This document shows positions 61,271 through 64,000 of a stretch of DNA of 64,000 nucleotides, piece after piece. The stretch comes from Hordeum vulgare subsp. vulgare. Lineage: Eukaryota; Streptophyta; Magnoliopsida; Poales; Poaceae. Location of the stretch: assembly GCF_904849725.1 (NCBI RefSeq), contig NC_058519.1, forward strand, positions 26,085,267 to 26,149,266, read 5' to 3'. Every line of letters starts with the position of its first letter. Within the stretch, counting starts at the first letter, position 1. The position numbers and the translations under genes were made by a program. The notes beneath the pieces were generated by a model. The model was not told the DNA's origin. It searched no databases and saw nothing but the letters and a program-made list of their open reading frames with translations.

Positions 61271-61735
61271 GGCTGGTCATAGTAGGAGTAACTTAGGTGG
61301 TACTATATACTCGGGACTAGTAGACATGCTGATGTGACAGATAATTGAAGAAGAGAGAGAGAGTTAGAATAATATAGGGGGTGTTTCTTTACAGGGACCT
61401 TTTGTTGTAGGGACTAAAAAAGTCTCTTTTAGTCCCATGTGAAAGAAACAGGAGGGACTTTTAGGGACTAAAATGGGGTATTTGGGATTAAATGAAGAAG
61501 TTTCTATGGAAGGGACTTTTTGACACTTTTTACAACAGTGCCCCTACTTTTAGCATGTCATTTAATAACTTCTAGTACATTACTAGGGATAACATGGTCT
61601 TTTTGCATGTCATTTAATGACCTCTAGTCCCTGTTTAGTCCCTGAAAAAAAACGGGTAGGGACTAAAAAGTCTTAAGACTTCTTAAAGAAACAGAGCCAT
61701 AGATAGATAACATAACATGTTAAATGCTAAGGCTT
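61271..61735 (+). mobile_element. DTX-type MITE fragment, interrupted and 3' truncated
   Basis: Starts GGCTGGTCATAGTAGGAGTA, the terminus of an abundant Triticeae MITE class with that signature (from memory). It is interrupted at 61377-61698 by another MITE and then continues briefly (GATAACATAACATGTTAAATG). The matching right terminus is absent. Confidence 0.55.
61377..61698. mobile_element. Tourist-like (Harbinger) MITE, nested
   Basis: 322 bp with imperfect terminal inverted repeats GGGGGTGTTTCTTTA and TAAAGAAACAGAGCC, flanked by ATA at 61374-61376 and 61699-61701. The interior repeats AGGGACTAAAA-like phrases near both ends. Confidence 0.75.
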
Positions 61736-62228
61736 CTTAATTTTACTCCACCGATATGGTGAATATTTTCAAATGAGTTTCGTTCTTAGGGTTGGAATTC
61801 AAGCCGGCGCACGACCGACTTTTCATGCAAGTCCCGCTTCTGTACAGAGTTACGTTGGTCCGGGGTGCGTCGGTGACAACCTCGAGCAGGTATTTTTAAC
61901 AAGATGCTCTTTCGTATGTTGTATGCTCGATGATTTTTTTGAAGCATCTATGTGACTCTTAGGTTCTCTTGATAGCAAAATAGTACGTATCTTTGTCGGC
62001 AAAGTATCTATGTTTTTTTATTCCAACGCATCAAGTGTTTCGTGTCAACTCCTGTAGTGTTGCGTGTGTAAAAAAATTTTGTAAATAATAGAGAAATACT
62101 ACTACACGTAGAACGTTCTTTGTTATTCTCTTCTCCTGGTGAAAATAATAATAGAAAAGTTATTTTTAAAACTTCGCTCGCCAGGCTGGAGCTTCCTTGA
62201 AAATGTTGGTAGCCGGGAACAATAAGCG
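61736..62228. other. Intergenic, no gene recognised
   Basis: AT-rich sequence between the MITE pair and duplicated segment copy 2. Only short frames; nothing supportable. Confidence 0.55.
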
Positions 62229-64000
62229 ATAGACTCAACAACCACATGGGAGGGGACAACCTACACCTTCCTTGACGGTCATCGATCGGACGTGGCAAGG
62301 GAAGCACAACACACATGTAGCCCCGCTCGAGTCCTTAACAGATCGTGAAGCTCTCATTGCCGCGCTGCGGTGGGTGTGCCGCCGTCTCCGCAACTCCTTA
62401 CATGAGCCACCCCTTCATCCGCCGGAGTCGTCGCAGGCGAAGCCGAGCCAAGCCCACTAGACCCTAATGGGGCCTTAAAGGGCCCAGAGCTGGGCCGAGA
62501 GGACACCACTGCCAACCGCCACACCAGCCCGTAGCCAAGTGCTCCATATCTAGGCGACCTTGTTATGGAGCAAAAAGAGATGTAAAAATGTGTTTTAATG
62601 TGGATGGCTCCGTATCATCTGGTTGAAGCTTTCTTGATGTTATTTTAAAGCATTTCTTCTCAATGGTTGTGTCTTTTCCCTGATTTACGCCGTGATCGGG
62701 CGATGTCCGTGGATGAACCTGGTTACTTCGAGGGACGTTTGAGATGCCTGATTTGCAAGTTGCAGATTTAGATGCTCTAAGCCACCTCTGCCTCGCGCTG
62801 TTGATCCGCACCCAACTACCAATGACTGTCATGTGCAGACGTCGTTGTGTTTTTTCTGATGCCGCCTCCTCTGCCCCAACGCCCCCGTAGTGGCACCCCT
62901 GAACCCCCCCCCCCCCCCCCCCGCACTAGCCCGAAGCCTCCTTCGGTTAGCCATCCTGTGCTGGCCCCGATCCCGATAGAAGAGGATGTTGCGGCCCCGC
63001 CGCCACCTACTCTACTCAGGCTTGCAATGTGTCTTTTTCTTGGCGGCGGAGAGGGAGTGTGGCTAGAATAATAGTTGGTGGCATCGGCGGCCTATGTTAA
63101 ATTTAAAGCATTTCGTGTCAATAGTTGTATATTTTCCTTTATTTGTGGCATGATTTGTCGGTGTCCGCGGACGCACCCAGTCACTTCCACGGGCATTTGA
63201 GGTGTCGGATTTACAAGTTGCGGATGTATATGCTCTAAGCCACCTCTGCGTGGCCTGATTGACCCGCACCAAACCACCAATGAATGTCTTGTGCGGACGT
63301 CGTCGTGTCTTTTACTGATGCTGCCTCCTCCACCCTAACGCCCCCGCAGTTGCGCCTCTGACCCCCCGCACTAGCCCTTAGCCTCCTTTGGTGAGATGTC
63401 ATGCATTGTCCCCGATTGCAATAGAAGAGTATGATGTGGTCCCGCTGCCACCTACACTACGAGGGTTTGCAATGTGTCTTTTTCTTGGAGGCGGCGAGGG
63501 AGTGAGGCTAGAAGAATAGTTGGTTGCATCGAGGGCCTATATATGTTTCCGCTGGCTCGCCATGACGGCACGGGAGATTGAAGGTAGAGTGGATGCCCCC
63601 TCCCCTGCCCCACCTGTATTATTTTTCTTTTCTATTGTGTTCAACTTTATTTGGCCTTCGATATAATGTAAAATGGATTTGGCGCAAAATAATACACAAC
63701 TATATAGTTTTTGGCCGTGTTCATGTTTTTTCCATTCCTTTTGCGCAAGCACGTCAGCCGGTGGCCCACAACACTTACTCCCTCTTTTCCCAAACCACGG
63801 CGGCGGTGTTAGGCTTTGGGCAAACAAAAAGCTACTGTACGTTGTACTTGCGGTATGCATATATAATGACAAATGGGTGTGTGAAGGGCTCCACTCCTGC
63901 TGGTTGATCCCCGTGGCACATTGGTTTACGCGATCCAAAGACCTTGTCTACTACTTCCTCCGTTCCTAAATATAAGTCTTTCTAGAGATTCAACTTATGG
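62229..64000 (+). repeat. Duplicated segment, copy 2 (uninterrupted, runs off window)
   Basis: Collinear with copy 1 pieces 43254-44493, 50913-51081 and 59695 onward, without elements C and B. The empty target sites are GATGC at 63592-63596 and AGCCG at 63756-63760, each present once. It contains two tandem subunits starting at 62644 and 63102 (period 458), each with the IEE...PPTL...CLFLGGGEGV module, and a poly-C run near 62906-62922. The opening frame (HVAPLESLTDREALIAALRW) parallels copy 1. Confidence 0.85.
63954..64000. mobile_element. Stowaway MITE, left end only
   Basis: Begins CTTCCTCCGTTCCTAAATAT after a TA dinucleotide (63952-63953) and runs off the window. It occupies the same position as the MITE at 59884 in copy 1. 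Confidence 0.85.

Noticed and set aside
62902..62922. Poly-C run as a functional element
   Set aside because: Homopolymer within a repeat subunit, likely slippage or assembly uncertainty.
1..64000. CRISPR arrays, bacterial operons, rRNA genes
   Set aside because: Intron-bearing plant gene and plant retrotransposons throughout; no regularly spaced repeats of CRISPR type and no rRNA sequence seen.

Overview
The window is repeat-dense nuclear DNA of a grass, most likely a Triticeae species (wheat, Aegilops, barley or rye). This rests on one intact plant gene, a 447-residue eEF1A with two coding exons plus a leader intron, embedded in transposon families that I recognise from memory as Triticeae types: Sukkula-like giant LTRs, BARE1/Wis/Angela-type Copia LTRs, Athila-clade Gypsy gag-protease, Stowaway, Tourist/Harbinger and DTX-type MITEs. 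No database was searched, so family names are recollections. Boundaries, target-site duplications (TSDs) and frames were read from the sequence.

Layout. 1-11942: a minus-strand Sukkula-like LARD with two ~4.9 kb LTRs (the left one cut by the window edge) and a 3.15 kb non-coding internal domain. It is inserted into a minus-strand Athila-like Gypsy element whose gag and protease remain at 11943-14754. 14.8-20.1 kb: degraded DNA with a short Stowaway MITE, a GC-rich gene-like fragment, a truncated Gypsy LTR and a small coding-like fragment. 20.2-23.6 kb: the eEF1A gene with telo-box, TATA box, leader intron and two coding exons. 24.57-28.81 kb: a plus-strand solo LTR related to Sukkula, TSD CCATC. 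28.9-31.1 kb: a minus-strand FAR1/MULE-type transposase-like pseudogene with one frameshift and one stop. 32.36-43.14 kb: BARE1/Wis/Angela-type element A (minus), itself split by a Gypsy solo LTR at 36518-38189 (TSD AGCAC).

43.25-64.0 kb: two copies of one unique segment. Copy 1 is broken into three pieces by a minus-strand Copia element C (44494-50912, TSD GATGC) and a plus-strand BARE1/Wis/Angela-type element B (51082-59694, TSD AGCCG). Copy 2 (62229 to the window end) still carries both empty target sites. This gives an unusually clean internal record of insertion order.

The only gene likely to make a functional protein is eEF1A, which delivers aminoacyl-tRNA to the ribosome. Everything else is mobile DNA, its remnants, or fragments I could not identify. 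I did not find a convincing new multi-gene system. The most intriguing unexplained structure is a tRNA-like fold enclosed by a perfect 17-bp inverted repeat inside the eEF1A leader intron.
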